Part shown: in pieces, positions 18,040 through 27,245 of the stretch | Numbering within the stretch: position 1 is the first letter of the stretch | Layout of the letters: each line of letters opens with the position of its first letter | Program-made: the position numbers and the translations under genes | Notes under the pieces: generated by a model | Databases searched by the model: none | Seen by the model: the letters and a program-made list of their open reading frames with translations, nothing else | What the model was told of the DNA's origin: nothing | NCBI GenBank assembly: GCA_938083195.1 | Contig: CALKCK010000001.1 | Coordinates: 62,001 to 126,000, forward strand | Direction of reading: 5' to 3' | Source of the DNA: an uncultured Pirellulaceae bacterium | GTDB taxonomy: Bacteria > Planctomycetota > Planctomycetia > Pirellulales > Pirellulaceae | Length of the DNA stretch: 64,000 nucleotides

Positions 18040-19587
18040 GTGAGTACCCAGTTGTACAATACCAATACGGATCGTGGCATCAGGCTTCGGGATATTCTTC
18101 CGGACGCCAAATTAGTTGGGGCTGATGATGTCTTTTTCCAGTCTTGCTGTGGTCTTTGGAAAGACTGTCAGACCGATGACCTTTTCGTAGCCATCATGGA
18201 CTCCGAACAAGATGGACATGATTTCACACAGGAAGCAATCGCTCGTGGAGCGACTGCCGTTGTTACCGAACGATTGCTGACAACCCACCGTCCCCAGTGC
18301 TTGGTTAACGATTCCCGAGAGGCCTACGGAAAGATCTGCCAGGCACTCGCCGGGCACCCAAGCCGGCGTTTAAACTCGATCGGCGTGACAGGGACTGATG
18401 GAAAAACTGTCACTTGCCACCTAGTTTCTGGAATTTTAAAGGCTGCTGGCCGAACCACTGGCCTGATCTCATCCATCGAGGTGAGCCAAGGCAAGAATCA
18501 AACGTCAGTTCCTACCCTGGATTTAAACCCTCCGTGGCTTGCAGAACAGTTGACCTCGATGGCACTTGCCAATTGCGAAAACGCCGTGATCGAAGTGCCA
18601 AGCATTGCCCTCGCTCGACGATGTCTCGCTGGCGTCGAACTCGACATCGCCATTTTAACCAACATCCGGGAAAACCATTTAGATTTCCACGGTTCTGAGG
18701 CAAACTACAAAAGAGCAATGCTCCGCCTTTTGGACAAACTCAAACCAACGGGACTGGCAATCATCAATGCAGATGACCCCAAAACCCACTTTTTACTGAA
18801 TCAAATTGACCGGCCCGTTTTAACGGTTGGCATTAAACAAGAGGCCGACATAACGGCGAAGCCAATTGATTGCTCTGCGGGAGGGCAAACCTTTATGATC
18901 ACCGCAGGTTCCGATTCGATCCCGATCAGAACCACGATCATTGGCGACCAGCATATCTACAACTGTCTTGCAGCGACCGCCGTTGGACTCGCTCAAGGGA
19001 TTGAAATTGAAACCATTGCCAAAGGACTCGAATCGGTCGGCCAGATTCCCGGTCGACTCGAAAAAATCGAATGTGGCCAAGATTTTGGAGTCTGGATCGA
19101 TTCAGCAAGAAGTAGCGGACAACTTGCTAACGCCATTCGTTCAATCCGTCAGAACACCAAAGGCAATATTTGGTGCCTATGCTCAATTGACGAAAATCAC
19201 TCGCAGCGAGAACGTCAGCGACTCGGAGAAATTGCCGAACGAGCGGCAGACCAAGTCATCATTACCAATACAGCGGGCGGACCACTAGTCGACTACGAAC
19301 CAGCTCATCAAATTCTCGATGGCTTCGAGGAACCAGGAAAAGCACAACTGATCCCCAATCGATTCAAAGCGATCGAATGGGCGTTAACCCACGCCGAGCC
19401 TGATGATGCGGTCATCATCGCTGGTTGCGGCGAACGACCATTCGCGCTGATTGGCCAAGAAAACTGGACCATCACGGATCGAGATGTTTGCCAAGCATGG
19501 CTGTACGATAACGCGGTGTTCTCAGAACCCGACCAACCCAACGATGACCAACCAAATATCTTTGACATCGATGACTACCGAACTTAA
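18040..19587 (+). CDS. Divergent MurE-like Mur ligase paralogue
   Basis: The 515-residue protein has the three-domain Mur ligase layout, closest to MurE (UDP-MurNAc-tripeptide synthetase). The start is GTG 18040, four bases after AAGGAGG at 18029-18035. The ATP loop is TGTDGKT (residues 117-123, Asn replaced by Asp) and the middle domain keeps LTNIRENHLDFHG. Several MurE hallmarks are altered. The residue that aligns with the carbamylated lysine is Met227. The DNPR substrate motif is replaced by NTAGGP, the GGDRD region by SIDENHSQ, and the late GKGHE by GCGERPF. Either the protein uses another substrate or it is a non-catalytic paralogue. No other mur gene lies nearby, so the true MurE should be elsewhere in the genome. 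Confidence 0.8.
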   Translation: MSTQLYNTNTDRGIRLRDILPDAKLVGADDVFFQSCCGLWKDCQTDDLFVAIMDSEQDGHDFTQEAIARGATAVVTERLLTTHRPQCLVNDSREAYGKICQALAGHPSRRLNSIGVTGTDGKTVTCHLVSGILKAAGRTTGLISSIEVSQGKNQTSVPTLDLNPPWLAEQLTSMALANCENAVIEVPSIALARRCLAGVELDIAILTNIRENHLDFHGSEANYKRAMLRLLDKLKPTGLAIINADDPKTHFLLNQIDRPVLTVGIKQEADITAKPIDCSAGGQTFMITAGSDSIPIRTTIIGDQHIYNCLAATAVGLAQGIEIETIAKGLESVGQIPGRLEKIECGQDFGVWIDSARSSGQLANAIRSIRQNTKGNIWCLCSIDENHSQRERQRLGEIAERAADQVIITNTAGGPLVDYEPAHQILDGFEEPGKAQLIPNRFKAIEWALTHAEPDDAVIIAGCGERPFALIGQENWTITDRDVCQAWLYDNAVFSEPDQPNDDQPNIFDIDDYRT

Positions 19588-19844
19588 TTCCAACGTAGCC
19601 GCTATTCCCGCAGCAAGATTGACCGGTAAAACACAGCATTTCGACGAACACGACCTAAACATTTGCTAGCAGACCACCCTCCCCTCAAAAGAAACACAAA
19701 TCGGTATTGCGTCGCTCATATTGCTTCAGTAAACGTAATCCATCAAACAACTCATCTGAATTCGAAAGAACTGAATCAGATCCCTTTGACCTAAACAAAC
19801 AACAAAACACCTTAAGATCAGTCGACGGTGCTTGAATCGCGGGA
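19588..19844. other. Gap between MurE-like gene and candidate ncRNA
   Basis: I see no gene here. A TTGACC hexamer lies near 19786 with AT-rich sequence downstream, and could belong to a promoter for the structured RNA that follows, but the -10 spacing is poor. Confidence 0.3.
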
Positions 19845-20023
19845 ATCTTGCACCACCCTCCCTCCTGGGGGTAGAGCATATTTTGCTTATTGTAACTATG
19901 GTTTCTGGGTCAACCGTTACAGTAAGTGCTCACGGCTGAGCTTGAACTGCGCACTGGGACGGATTCCGTCCCAGTGCCAGGGAACACGAAGCGTTGGTCT
20001 CCTTAGAGGCCAACGCTTTTTTT
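19845..20023 (+). ncRNA. Candidate structured non-coding RNA with intrinsic terminator
   Basis: Three successive strong hairpins are visible on the plus strand with no matching coding potential. The first is a 12-bp helix 19885-19896 with 19916-19927 (two G-U pairs), extended inward by GGTT/AACC and outward by GAGC/GCTC (19874-19877 with 19928-19931). The second is a near-perfect palindrome 19951-19977, giving an 11-bp stem with a five-base loop. The third is the terminator at 19990-20023. The layout resembles a small regulatory RNA. I checked for SRP RNA, tmRNA, RNase P and 6S signatures and did not recognise one. The 5' end is a guess. It could instead be a long structured leader of the downstream lipoprotein gene, but the terminator argues against that. 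Confidence 0.55.
19990..20023 (+). terminator. Rho-independent terminator
   Basis: The stem AGCGTTGG/CCAACGCT (8 bp, with extra weaker pairs inside) is followed directly by a run of seven or more T residues on the plus strand. It is the clearest intrinsic terminator in the window. It ends the candidate ncRNA, or less likely the MurE-like transcript about 400 bp upstream. Confidence 0.85.
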
Positions 20024-20227
20024 ATTGTCGCCAGTCAATAATCGCACTGATCCCCTGATGGAATATTCAACCGGGAGCACAAGCGTTTCCTAATAAGCCA
20101 ACAACCGCTCCCTTTTCTCAAAAGAGACTCGGAAAAACCACTTAAATTAGCTAACATGGGAACCAGCGGAAATCAAAGAATCGCTAGCCACACTTACTTT
20201 ATTCGCCCAACAAATAAGTTCTACGAT

Positions 20228-20416
20228 ATGCCAACTCCACCAACTAGAAACGCAAGTTCCACCTGCCTAGCTATCCTAAGCTTAGTTTCAATTGCTATGT
20301 TTTCCGGGTGTGACCTAGGAACCTACAACAAACGGCTCAACGAATTACCCGGAACCCAAAACGCCCCGCAAGAACCAGCTTCCGAGAGCACCAACGAAGC
20401 TAGCGAAACAGAGTAA
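20228..20416 (+). CDS. Small putative lipoprotein
   Basis: This 62-residue protein starts at ATG 20228, after which comes a type II signal peptide (CLAILSLVSIAMFSGC, lipobox FSGC). The mature part is short, hydrophilic and rich in Glu, Asn and Pro. The frame is open upstream to 20156 but that part has no signal-like character. No family is recognised. Small lipoproteins of this design are common in planctomycetes and many have no known function. It stands alone between the candidate ncRNA and a polytopic membrane protein gene 182 bp downstream. Confidence 0.6.
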   Translation: MPTPPTRNASSTCLAILSLVSIAMFSGCDLGTYNKRLNELPGTQNAPQEPASESTNEASETE

Positions 20417-20598
20417 AGCTAGGTTCGCTGTGCAAAGCGCAGCGATACCCGACCACGCTTAAATCCAAACCAGAATCACGACGGGCTTCGATTTGGAATT
20501 AGGTTCACAATCGGCATTCTATCCAAACGATCGCTTCTGGTATCATTCGGCGAGCGACTGACTAGGCTCACACGCATCGACCGTATGTTGAGTACCCA

Positions 20599-22164
20599 AT
20601 GCTTTCTTTTTCTAGACTAATGCCACTGGCAATTACACTCGCCCTTCTCGGCGGTGTACTCGCAGTCGCCTCTAAAAACATGGTTGTCGATCTCGACCTG
20701 TTTCATGAAATGTCACTCTACCGGCAAATGGAATCCGAAGGCTCCATGCCAACGACCGATGCCTTCGCCTACACACCAACTAACGAAACAGTCGTCCATC
20801 ACGAATGGGGCACCGGTGCCGTAATTTATCTGGTAACAGTATCCACGGGCTGGGGTGCTTCCGCTCTGGTAGCGTTAAAATACTTCCTCAGTTTTGCAGT
20901 CTGCTTTGGTTGCTTTTTCTATGCAAAAAAACAAGGCGCTACGCTCGCAGTGTTTTCCATTCTTGCGCCTTTCGCTTTAAATCTTGGCGGCTGGATGGCA
21001 TTCAACAATATCCGGGCACAACTGTTTACCTTGTTATTTTTAGTCATCCTATTTTTTTTACTCGACCTTGATCGGCGAGGAAAACGGTGGTGGGTGCTGA
21101 TTTGGTTTCCACTATTTATTATTTGGTCGAACATGCACGGTGGAGTAGTTTCCGGGATGGGAATACTGGGAGTCTATTGTTTCGCACAATTAGTCGAAGC
21201 AGCATTGGAGACTCGCTCGCCGCTTAAAACACTTCACCAAGTCTGGCACCTGATCGTTATCGGGATCGCCACTCTGCTTCTATTGATTGTAAATCCGTAT
21301 GGTTGGGAATACATTCCCTACCTGTATCGCGCCGTTTCGATGGACCGCCCGCTAATTCTTGAGTGGCGGCCAATATGGGAAATCCGATTACCGCTAATCT
21401 ATGGAATTTCGGTTTTAATTGCCGCTTATGCGATTTGGCGGGAAGGGCGAACATCCCTCTTTCAGAGCATGGCCATTATCTTGACGGCCTATCTCGCAGC
21501 CAAACACTATCGTCACGGTTCACTCTATGCCGTCACCTGGGCCTGCATGGTGCCTCCTATGATTGAGCGTTCAGGTCTGGGTCGCGAAATCAGAAACATG
21601 TTCGATAACTACCGGGCACAAATTACGGTCACGGCGTTTTCAATTGCTTTGATAGCGACAGGCTATTCAATCAATGTCCGATTTTGGGAATTAAAAATCC
21701 CCAACCAAATATCCAGCACACAAAAACCTGAAGTCATCTATCCCGCCGGCGCTGCTGACTACCTCAGCGGTCAAAATCTAGAAGGTGAACTAAATTTATT
21801 TGTTCCCTTTTCCGCAGGAGCGTTCGTACAATGGAAACTCCATCCACAAGTCAAAGTGAGCATCGACAGTCGCTATGAGGTTGCCTATCCCGACCAGGCG
21901 ATCGTTGAAAATAACGATTTCTACAAAGCAAAAGAAGGCTGGCAAGCCACCCTCAACCGTTACGACACACATGCAGTATTAGTTCCCGTCAACTCACCAT
22001 TAGGGGAATTACTAACCCAAAATGAATCTCTAATTGCAAAACAAATTGGTTGGGCATCGGTCTACAAAGACAAGGGGTTTGCTCTTTATGTTCCCAAAAA
22101 AGACCTAGACAAGTTCCCCTCCATTGATCGAACCGACGAGTCAATCCAAGGCGTTTTTCCCTAA
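20599..22164 (+). CDS. Polytopic membrane protein, possibly GT-C-like
   Basis: The 521-residue protein has about ten predicted membrane segments, then a soluble C-terminal part from about residue 370 onward. An acidic loop just after the first membrane helix (DLDLFHEMSLYRQ), a WSNMHGG motif and a NPYGWEY motif recall bacterial GT-C-type glycosyltransferase-like integral membrane proteins. I cannot name the family, and no sugar gene lies nearby. The C-terminal part (VPFSAGAFVQWKLHP, KVSIDSRYEVAYPD) resembles the extracytoplasmic domain of related hypothetical proteins. It converges with the site-2 protease gene, with only 8 bp between the stops. Confidence 0.75.
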   Translation: MLSFSRLMPLAITLALLGGVLAVASKNMVVDLDLFHEMSLYRQMESEGSMPTTDAFAYTPTNETVVHHEWGTGAVIYLVTVSTGWGASALVALKYFLSFAVCFGCFFYAKKQGATLAVFSILAPFALNLGGWMAFNNIRAQLFTLLFLVILFFLLDLDRRGKRWWVLIWFPLFIIWSNMHGGVVSGMGILGVYCFAQLVEAALETRSPLKTLHQVWHLIVIGIATLLLLIVNPYGWEYIPYLYRAVSMDRPLILEWRPIWEIRLPLIYGISVLIAAYAIWREGRTSLFQSMAIILTAYLAAKHYRHGSLYAVTWACMVPPMIERSGLGREIRNMFDNYRAQITVTAFSIALIATGYSINVRFWELKIPNQISSTQKPEVIYPAGAADYLSGQNLEGELNLFVPFSAGAFVQWKLHPQVKVSIDSRYEVAYPDQAIVENNDFYKAKEGWQATLNRYDTHAVLVPVNSPLGELLTQNESLIAKQIGWASVYKDKGFALYVPKKDLDKFPSIDRTDESIQGVFP

Positions 22165-22172
22165 ATAGAAAA

Positions 22173-22895
22173 TCACGCCCCAATGGAATCACCATCCACT
22201 TCATTTACTTGCTTAAGCCGTGCTTGATTCAACTCAAACTGAGCAGAAATAAACACAAAAACCCCGACGAGAATCAATGGATATTGATTCTCCCATAACA
22301 CAAAAATCGAGAACGACAGAGCACTCAATTGCCCCAATCTTGCCGCAATCAGCGTCGCTCTTAAGTACGACATCCGCTTCGCAAGCACACTTCTCAGCAT
22401 CCGCCCCCCATCCATCGGGAAAGCAGGAATCAAGTTGAATAGGAATAGAGCCAGATTGATCCACAGCATGACCACAGGCAACTGACTCATTCCTTCAAAA
22501 CTGAGCGACGGTAATAGAGAACCTCCGGCGAAGCAAACAATCACTCCCAAAAGCACTGCAATCAACAGATTAACTAATGGTCCCGCAAAACTAATTGCGA
22601 ATTCTTGATTTGGTTTTTTCGGCATCCACGCCAACCGAGCTAACCCACCAATCGGCGTGATAATGATATCCTTGGTTGGGACACCAAATCGGCGCGCCAT
22701 CAAAGCGTGCCCCAGCTCATGCAACAACACACAGAAAGAAAGATTCAGCAAAAGAAAAAATAAGACACCGTTCACGAGCCAGGCTTGATCAAAGTCTCGA
22801 GTGCTGTACACGATGTAGAGCGGCGCAAGAAAGTACGTCCAATGCAGGTACACATCAATTCCCGCAAGCCGCATTAGTTTCAAGCGTCTTCCCAC
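22173..22895 (-). CDS. Site-2 protease family M50 membrane metalloprotease
   Basis: This is an intramembrane zinc metalloprotease of about 240 residues. The HELGH zinc motif, the FAGPLVNLLIA segment and the distal NLIPAFPMDGGR motif are all present, so it should be active. Substrates of such proteases are usually anti-sigma factors or signal-peptide remnants. No CBS domain follows, so it is the short form. The start is uncertain: GTG 22895 gives the family-typical GRRLKLMRLAGIDVYLHW beginning, TTG 22907 is the longest option and ATG 22874 the shortest; none has a clear ribosome site. It converges with the polytopic protein gene. Confidence 0.85.
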   Translation of the reverse strand: MGRRLKLMRLAGIDVYLHWTYFLAPLYIVYSTRDFDQAWLVNGVLFFLLLNLSFCVLLHELGHALMARRFGVPTKDIIITPIGGLARLAWMPKKPNQEFAISFAGPLVNLLIAVLLGVIVCFAGGSLLPSLSFEGMSQLPVVMLWINLALFLFNLIPAFPMDGGRMLRSVLAKRMSYLRATLIAARLGQLSALSFSIFVLWENQYPLILVGVFVFISAQFELNQARLKQVNEVDGDSIGA

Positions 22896-22950
22896 AGCAA
22901 AATCCAAATCGAGTCACATGCAATTAAAACCACTGCCTCTCAAATAGCGT

Positions 22951-24882
22951 CTAAGTTTTTGCCTCCGCTCCCAACAATCGCTTGTCACCGTCTCGCTTGG
23001 TAAATCCGGTCTTATCAAAATACTCGCAAAGTGGAATGGCGTACTTGCGACTGGTATCCAAAATTTGACGAATTTCACTCATCGTCAATCCGTTCGCGGC
23101 TTCAATTTCCTCAACCAATTTTCGCTTGGTTTCCGAGACAACTTCATTATGAATGTAGTACTCAGGTGCGATCTTCAGCAAATCACCGTTCTCGCTTGCC
23201 ATCTCCAACAATTCCCGGACCGACTCTTTATTTTTCTTGGCCGACGACTCAAGTTCTGTGACCGTCGGAACCTTCAAACCCGCTTTTCTCACAATCTCAA
23301 TCAATTCCCCCAACAAGGCCCTCTGCCCTTTGGACAACTTCGGACCATAACCAACGATTCCGACAGAATTAACATTGGCGATAATTTTCTTCTCTCGTTT
23401 TAACTCTTCAATCACCAAGTCAAGTAATTCGGGTGTATCGAGATACTTGAACTCGACACTCAGTGCCGATCGAGGGTGCGTGAATCGAAGCGGTTGAAGG
23501 CGATGCAACCGCTCGAGCGTTTTTATGATCCTCTCAGCCAGATGCTCGAATCTACTTCGATGAACCTTAACACTTCGGTTCATTGAAATTGGAATCTCAA
23601 TGAGATCCCCCCTACCTTTTAACTGCGCAAACACCTCCTCAAATTCAACCACCCCCGCACTCCTGGCTAGATCTGAAGGAGTCCACCCAAGATCATCCGA
23701 GAGATACACACTCGCAGATGCGCGAGTCAATGGATCCATACTGGTCAAATCAGAAATCATTTCAAGGTCGAGATCAGTGGCCTTCTTTATCCGCTTTGCA
23801 TTGGGCATCAAAACTCGCCCGCCGCCGATGGTCACCACGGGCGATTGTAACCGAACAACAAATGGCTGATTCCAAACCGCGACAGCAGCATCATTTAGGA
23901 AAACCTGAGCATAGCATTCTTGTCCCGGCTCCAACTCCGAAACACCCAACAGACGTAGATTCCCAAACAGCTCAGCTGTCCCTACGTGGAAACGAACGCG
24001 TGTCCGATCCTTCAAGGGCTTATTCAGCCTATCCAGCAGATGCAACTTCACTGTCATTAAGGTCGAAGGCAACAAATGCCCAGTGGCACACAACTCATGG
24101 CCCCGATCAATTTCGAGATGATGTACGCCCGCAAGGTTAATCGCCGCCCTTTGTCCTCGCGACACCGTCTCCGATGCTGAATCATGGTTCTGGATTCCTC
24201 GCACGCGCACCGATCGATCACCAGGTTGAATCTGAACTTGATCACCCACACTGACGCGACCACTACTGACCGAACCGGTCACCACCGTGCCGTATCCATC
24301 AATGGTAAACGTCCTATCAATCGCCATTCGATAGGGGGCGTCTTTCCGGTTTGCACGATCCGTTAGCGCCACCGTCTCGGCCGCACTGCGGAGAGCGTCC
24401 TTCAACTGATCAATCCCCATTCCCGTCTTAGAACTCGTCCGAATAATGGGAGCGTCTTTCAGGAAAGTACCCGCAACCATTTGGCGGATCTCGTCTTCGA
24501 CTAAATCAAGCCACTCTGGATCCGACAAATCACATTTCGTCAACGCGATGACGCCGGCGGGCAAGTCGAGCATTCGCAAAATATCAAGGTGCTCTTTGGT
24601 CTGCTGCTTAATCGAATCATCACCCGCGACGACCAGTAAGGCCAAGTCCATTCCCGTGGCTCCGGCGAGCATTTGGCGAACAAATTTCTCATGCCCAGGC
24701 ACATCGACAATCCCGAGACGAAACGGAGGTAAATCAAGGTGCGCATACCCCAACTCAATCGTAATCCCACGCTTCTGTTCTTCAGGAAGACGATCCGTGT
24801 TTGTCCCGGTTAAAGCACCGATAAGCGAAGTTTTACCGTGGTCAATATGCCCAGCGGTTCCAAGAATTAAGTCATTTAGCAT
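22951..24882 (-). CDS. selB: Selenocysteine-specific elongation factor SelB
   Basis: SelB delivers Sec-tRNA to UGA codons with a SECIS element. The 643-residue protein begins TAGHIDHGKTSLIGALTG (GTP loop), followed by the switch region KRGITIELGYAHLDLP, DVPGHEKFVRQ and TKCD, all SelB-type. EF-Tu-like domains II and III follow. The C-terminal half consists of winged-helix repeats (RASASVYLSDDLGWTPSDLA, GLTMSEIRQILDTSRKYAIPL) that bind the SECIS RNA. The length is normal. No selA, selD or selC was found in the window, so those are elsewhere. The ATG at 24882 is used. Confidence 0.95.
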   Translation of the reverse strand: MLNDLILGTAGHIDHGKTSLIGALTGTNTDRLPEEQKRGITIELGYAHLDLPPFRLGIVDVPGHEKFVRQMLAGATGMDLALLVVAGDDSIKQQTKEHLDILRMLDLPAGVIALTKCDLSDPEWLDLVEDEIRQMVAGTFLKDAPIIRTSSKTGMGIDQLKDALRSAAETVALTDRANRKDAPYRMAIDRTFTIDGYGTVVTGSVSSGRVSVGDQVQIQPGDRSVRVRGIQNHDSASETVSRGQRAAINLAGVHHLEIDRGHELCATGHLLPSTLMTVKLHLLDRLNKPLKDRTRVRFHVGTAELFGNLRLLGVSELEPGQECYAQVFLNDAAVAVWNQPFVVRLQSPVVTIGGGRVLMPNAKRIKKATDLDLEMISDLTSMDPLTRASASVYLSDDLGWTPSDLARSAGVVEFEEVFAQLKGRGDLIEIPISMNRSVKVHRSRFEHLAERIIKTLERLHRLQPLRFTHPRSALSVEFKYLDTPELLDLVIEELKREKKIIANVNSVGIVGYGPKLSKGQRALLGELIEIVRKAGLKVPTVTELESSAKKNKESVRELLEMASENGDLLKIAPEYYIHNEVVSETKRKLVEEIEAANGLTMSEIRQILDTSRKYAIPLCEYFDKTGFTKRDGDKRLLGAEAKT

Positions 24883-25141
24883 ACCTTTAGTTTAAATGAA
24901 TCTCGGCATTTAGCCCAGCGGTGGAATGGCCGCAGATCGATTGATTCCAAGCCACCCTTTCCCTCGCTTCGTCAAATCCGCTTGAATCATTCGCTATATC
25001 GCCGTGGGCCAATATCGGATTCCCAACGACAGCCACATCAACGATAGTGATTCCAGTCGTTAAACAGTACACTAAGACGATACACTAAAAACTAGAACCC
25101 ACGCTCCCAACGACGAACACGCTTAAATTAAGGATCGAGAT

Positions 25142-25942
25142 TTGAATAACATTGGATTTATTGGTGCCGGTCAAATGGCCAAAGCGCTTGCAGTTGGAAT
25201 CGCACAACCTGCAGATCAAACCATCAATTTCTTCATCTCAGATCCATGCGATGACGCGTGTGCCAGTTTCGCTCAGTTGGTCGGAGAGCCACACAGCATT
25301 ACCCGCGTGGAAGGCAATCAACAACTTGCTGAATCCAGTGAACTTATTTTTCTTGCAGTCAAACCGCAATATCTACACGATGCCATCGAAGACGTTGAGT
25401 TTGAGCATGATCCGCTAATATGCTCAATTGTCGCCGGCGTCAGATCCATTGAACTGCAACGCTTAACTGGTTCCCGGCGTATCATCCGAATGATGCCCAA
25501 TCGCCCTTGCTTGATCGGCATGGGCGCCTGCGGAATGACCGCCGACTCCGAAGTCAGTCCTTCTGATCGACAAACGCTCAAGACTATGCTGGAACCAATG
25601 GCTGTCGTAGTGGAGGTCTCAGAAGCAATATTAGATTCCGTGACCGGTTTATCGGGTTCAGGTCCAGCCTTTGTGTTTACCTTTATTGAATCACTTATCG
25701 ATGGAGCGGTTCTGACAGGCATGCCACGCGCTACTGCCCGTCAACTGGCTATTCAGACTGTACTTGGCTCCGCAAAAATGCTTCTCGAGACAGGTGATCA
25801 TCCTGCCATTCTGCGAGATAGCGTGGCCAGCCCAGGTGGTACTACCATCGAAGGAATCAAAGCACTCGAAGAAAACTCATTTCGAGACGCAGTCATTTCG
25901 GCCGTTCAAGCCGCTACCGAGCGATCTCGAGAGCTTGGCTAA
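25142..25942 (+). CDS. proC: Pyrroline-5-carboxylate reductase ProC
   Basis: ProC catalyses the last step of proline synthesis, NAD(P)H-dependent reduction of pyrroline-5-carboxylate. The 266-residue protein has the Rossmann start NIGFIGAGQMAKALAVGI, FLAVKPQ, RIIRMMPNRP, and the signature segment VTGLSGSGPAFVFTFIESL followed by SPGGTTIEGIKALEE. The start is TTG 25142, with AAGGA at about 25129 eight bases upstream. The gene stands alone, read on the plus strand away from selB. Confidence 0.96.
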   Translation: MNNIGFIGAGQMAKALAVGIAQPADQTINFFISDPCDDACASFAQLVGEPHSITRVEGNQQLAESSELIFLAVKPQYLHDAIEDVEFEHDPLICSIVAGVRSIELQRLTGSRRIIRMMPNRPCLIGMGACGMTADSEVSPSDRQTLKTMLEPMAVVVEVSEAILDSVTGLSGSGPAFVFTFIESLIDGAVLTGMPRATARQLAIQTVLGSAKMLLETGDHPAILRDSVASPGGTTIEGIKALEENSFRDAVISAVQAATERSRELG

Positions 25943-26097
25943 TCAACTTTGGATAACAACTGCAAGAGTTTCCTTGTTTTCTTTTGCCATTTTCGACGCT
26001 GCCTCTTAGGCTACTACCTAGCGCTTCGCCGACCGCTAGAATAGCAGAACCCGGCTCAACGGGTATTTTTTTGGTTTTGATAGTTCGGGAGTACCGC

Positions 26098-26574
26098 GTG
26101 TCTCTATTTGAAAACGACAGTTACGTCTATCGCGATACATTTTTCATTCTCTTTGAAAATCACAATCGCCCTTGCGGAACCATAGTGAAAACAGCGATTG
26201 AGCAAATCGCTGAAAATTACGAACTTAACAATCTCCGAGAAGTTGATGGGGAATTTGAATCCGTAACGATCATTTGCCCGCACGACAGTTCTGCGATGGA
26301 AATTAGTTACGTCGGCGGCGAAGAAGTGGTCGAACAAGTTGACAATCTTCGTGAGGAATTCTTAAGCATGACTCTCACTACCGAAGAACACGAAAAGTTA
26401 CGATCGTTATCAAAATGCAACGCTCGATTCGACATCTACCATTTCGAATGTCAACAAGGATCGGAAGAGGATGGTGAGATGCTTGACCCCGGTGGCCTCT
26501 TGTTAATCATGGAGCGAATTGCCAACGTGTGCGAGGGTGTCGGACTCGATCCTCAATCTAACTCGCTACTCTAA
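26098..26574 (+). CDS. Conserved hypothetical protein
   Basis: This 158-residue acidic protein has no motif I recognise. GTG 26098 is the best start because GGGAG (26088-26092) lies five bases upstream. Upstream sequence in the same frame reads as non-coding. The protein is soluble, rich in Glu and Asp, with a predicted alpha/beta pattern and a single Cys pair (KCNARFDIYHFECQQG). It lies 68 bp upstream of the EF-P-like gene in the same direction, so it may be co-transcribed. I can assign no function. Confidence 0.7.
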   Translation: MSLFENDSYVYRDTFFILFENHNRPCGTIVKTAIEQIAENYELNNLREVDGEFESVTIICPHDSSAMEISYVGGEEVVEQVDNLREEFLSMTLTTEEHEKLRSLSKCNARFDIYHFECQQGSEEDGEMLDPGGLLLIMERIANVCEGVGLDPQSNSLL

Positions 26575-26642
26575 TACCGAATCTGAATCACTCCACAACT
26601 TATCCAATTAGTTTTTCCCCAGCCAAATTCACTTAAAACAAC

Positions 26643-27206
26643 ATGCAAGCAAAAGAAATAAAAAACGGATCCATTGTCGAATATGATGGATCCCCTGTGA
26701 TCATCGAATCAATTAAAGTCAACTCGCCATCCGCGCGAGGCGCCTCAACCGTTTACAAGTTTCGCGCGCGAAATATTGTGACGCGGCAAAAAGTTGATAT
26801 CGCACTAAAAGGAACGGAGGCGTTGACCGATGCAGATTTCGAGAAACGCGATGTGAAGCTAATGTATTCCGATGCAACTCACTACCACTTTCTCGACCAA
26901 ACTGATTTCCAGCAATATCCCGTTGCGATAGAGGATATTGAAAACGAAAAACCATACATCACCGACGCTCTCGAGGGAGTCTTGGCGCTAATCTATAATG
27001 GAGATTGCGTTGGAATCCAAATCCCTCACACGATTGAATTACTCGTCACTCAATGTGATCCAGGCGTGAAAGGTAATTCAGCCACGAGTCGAACCAAACC
27101 CGCCAAACTGGAAACGGGCCTTGAAGTGCAAGTTCCCGAATATCTCAAAGAGGGTGAACGCGTCAAAGTCGATACTCGCACCGGACAATACCTCTCAAGA
27201 GCATGA
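26643..27206 (+). CDS. efpL: Elongation factor P-like protein EfpL (YeiP)
   Basis: EF-P-type proteins bind between the P and E sites and relieve stalls at proline-rich stretches. This 187-residue protein belongs to the YeiP/EfpL branch: the loop reads SPSARGASTVYKFR, where ordinary EF-P has a Lys-containing GKG loop, and the C-terminal domain reads PGVKGNSATSRTKPAKLETG and VQVPEYLKEGERVKVDTRTG. The Arg in the SARGA loop is the unmodified tip residue of EfpL. The ATG is at 26643. A standard EF-P is presumably elsewhere in the genome. Confidence 0.92.
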   Translation: MQAKEIKNGSIVEYDGSPVIIESIKVNSPSARGASTVYKFRARNIVTRQKVDIALKGTEALTDADFEKRDVKLMYSDATHYHFLDQTDFQQYPVAIEDIENEKPYITDALEGVLALIYNGDCVGIQIPHTIELLVTQCDPGVKGNSATSRTKPAKLETGLEVQVPEYLKEGERVKVDTRTGQYLSRA

Positions 27207-27245
27207 GCAATGGATGCGATTCGCACCCAAGGCTGCTGAGATAGA

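Noticed and set aside
19845-20023. Identification of the structured RNA as 6S, SRP, tmRNA or RNase P RNA
   Set aside because: None of their conserved sequence signatures or overall folds was recognised; left as unknown.
24887-25072. Short minus-strand open frame upstream of selB, also inspected as a possible tRNA-Sec
   Set aside because: No T-loop consensus or long variable arm found, and no protein motif.
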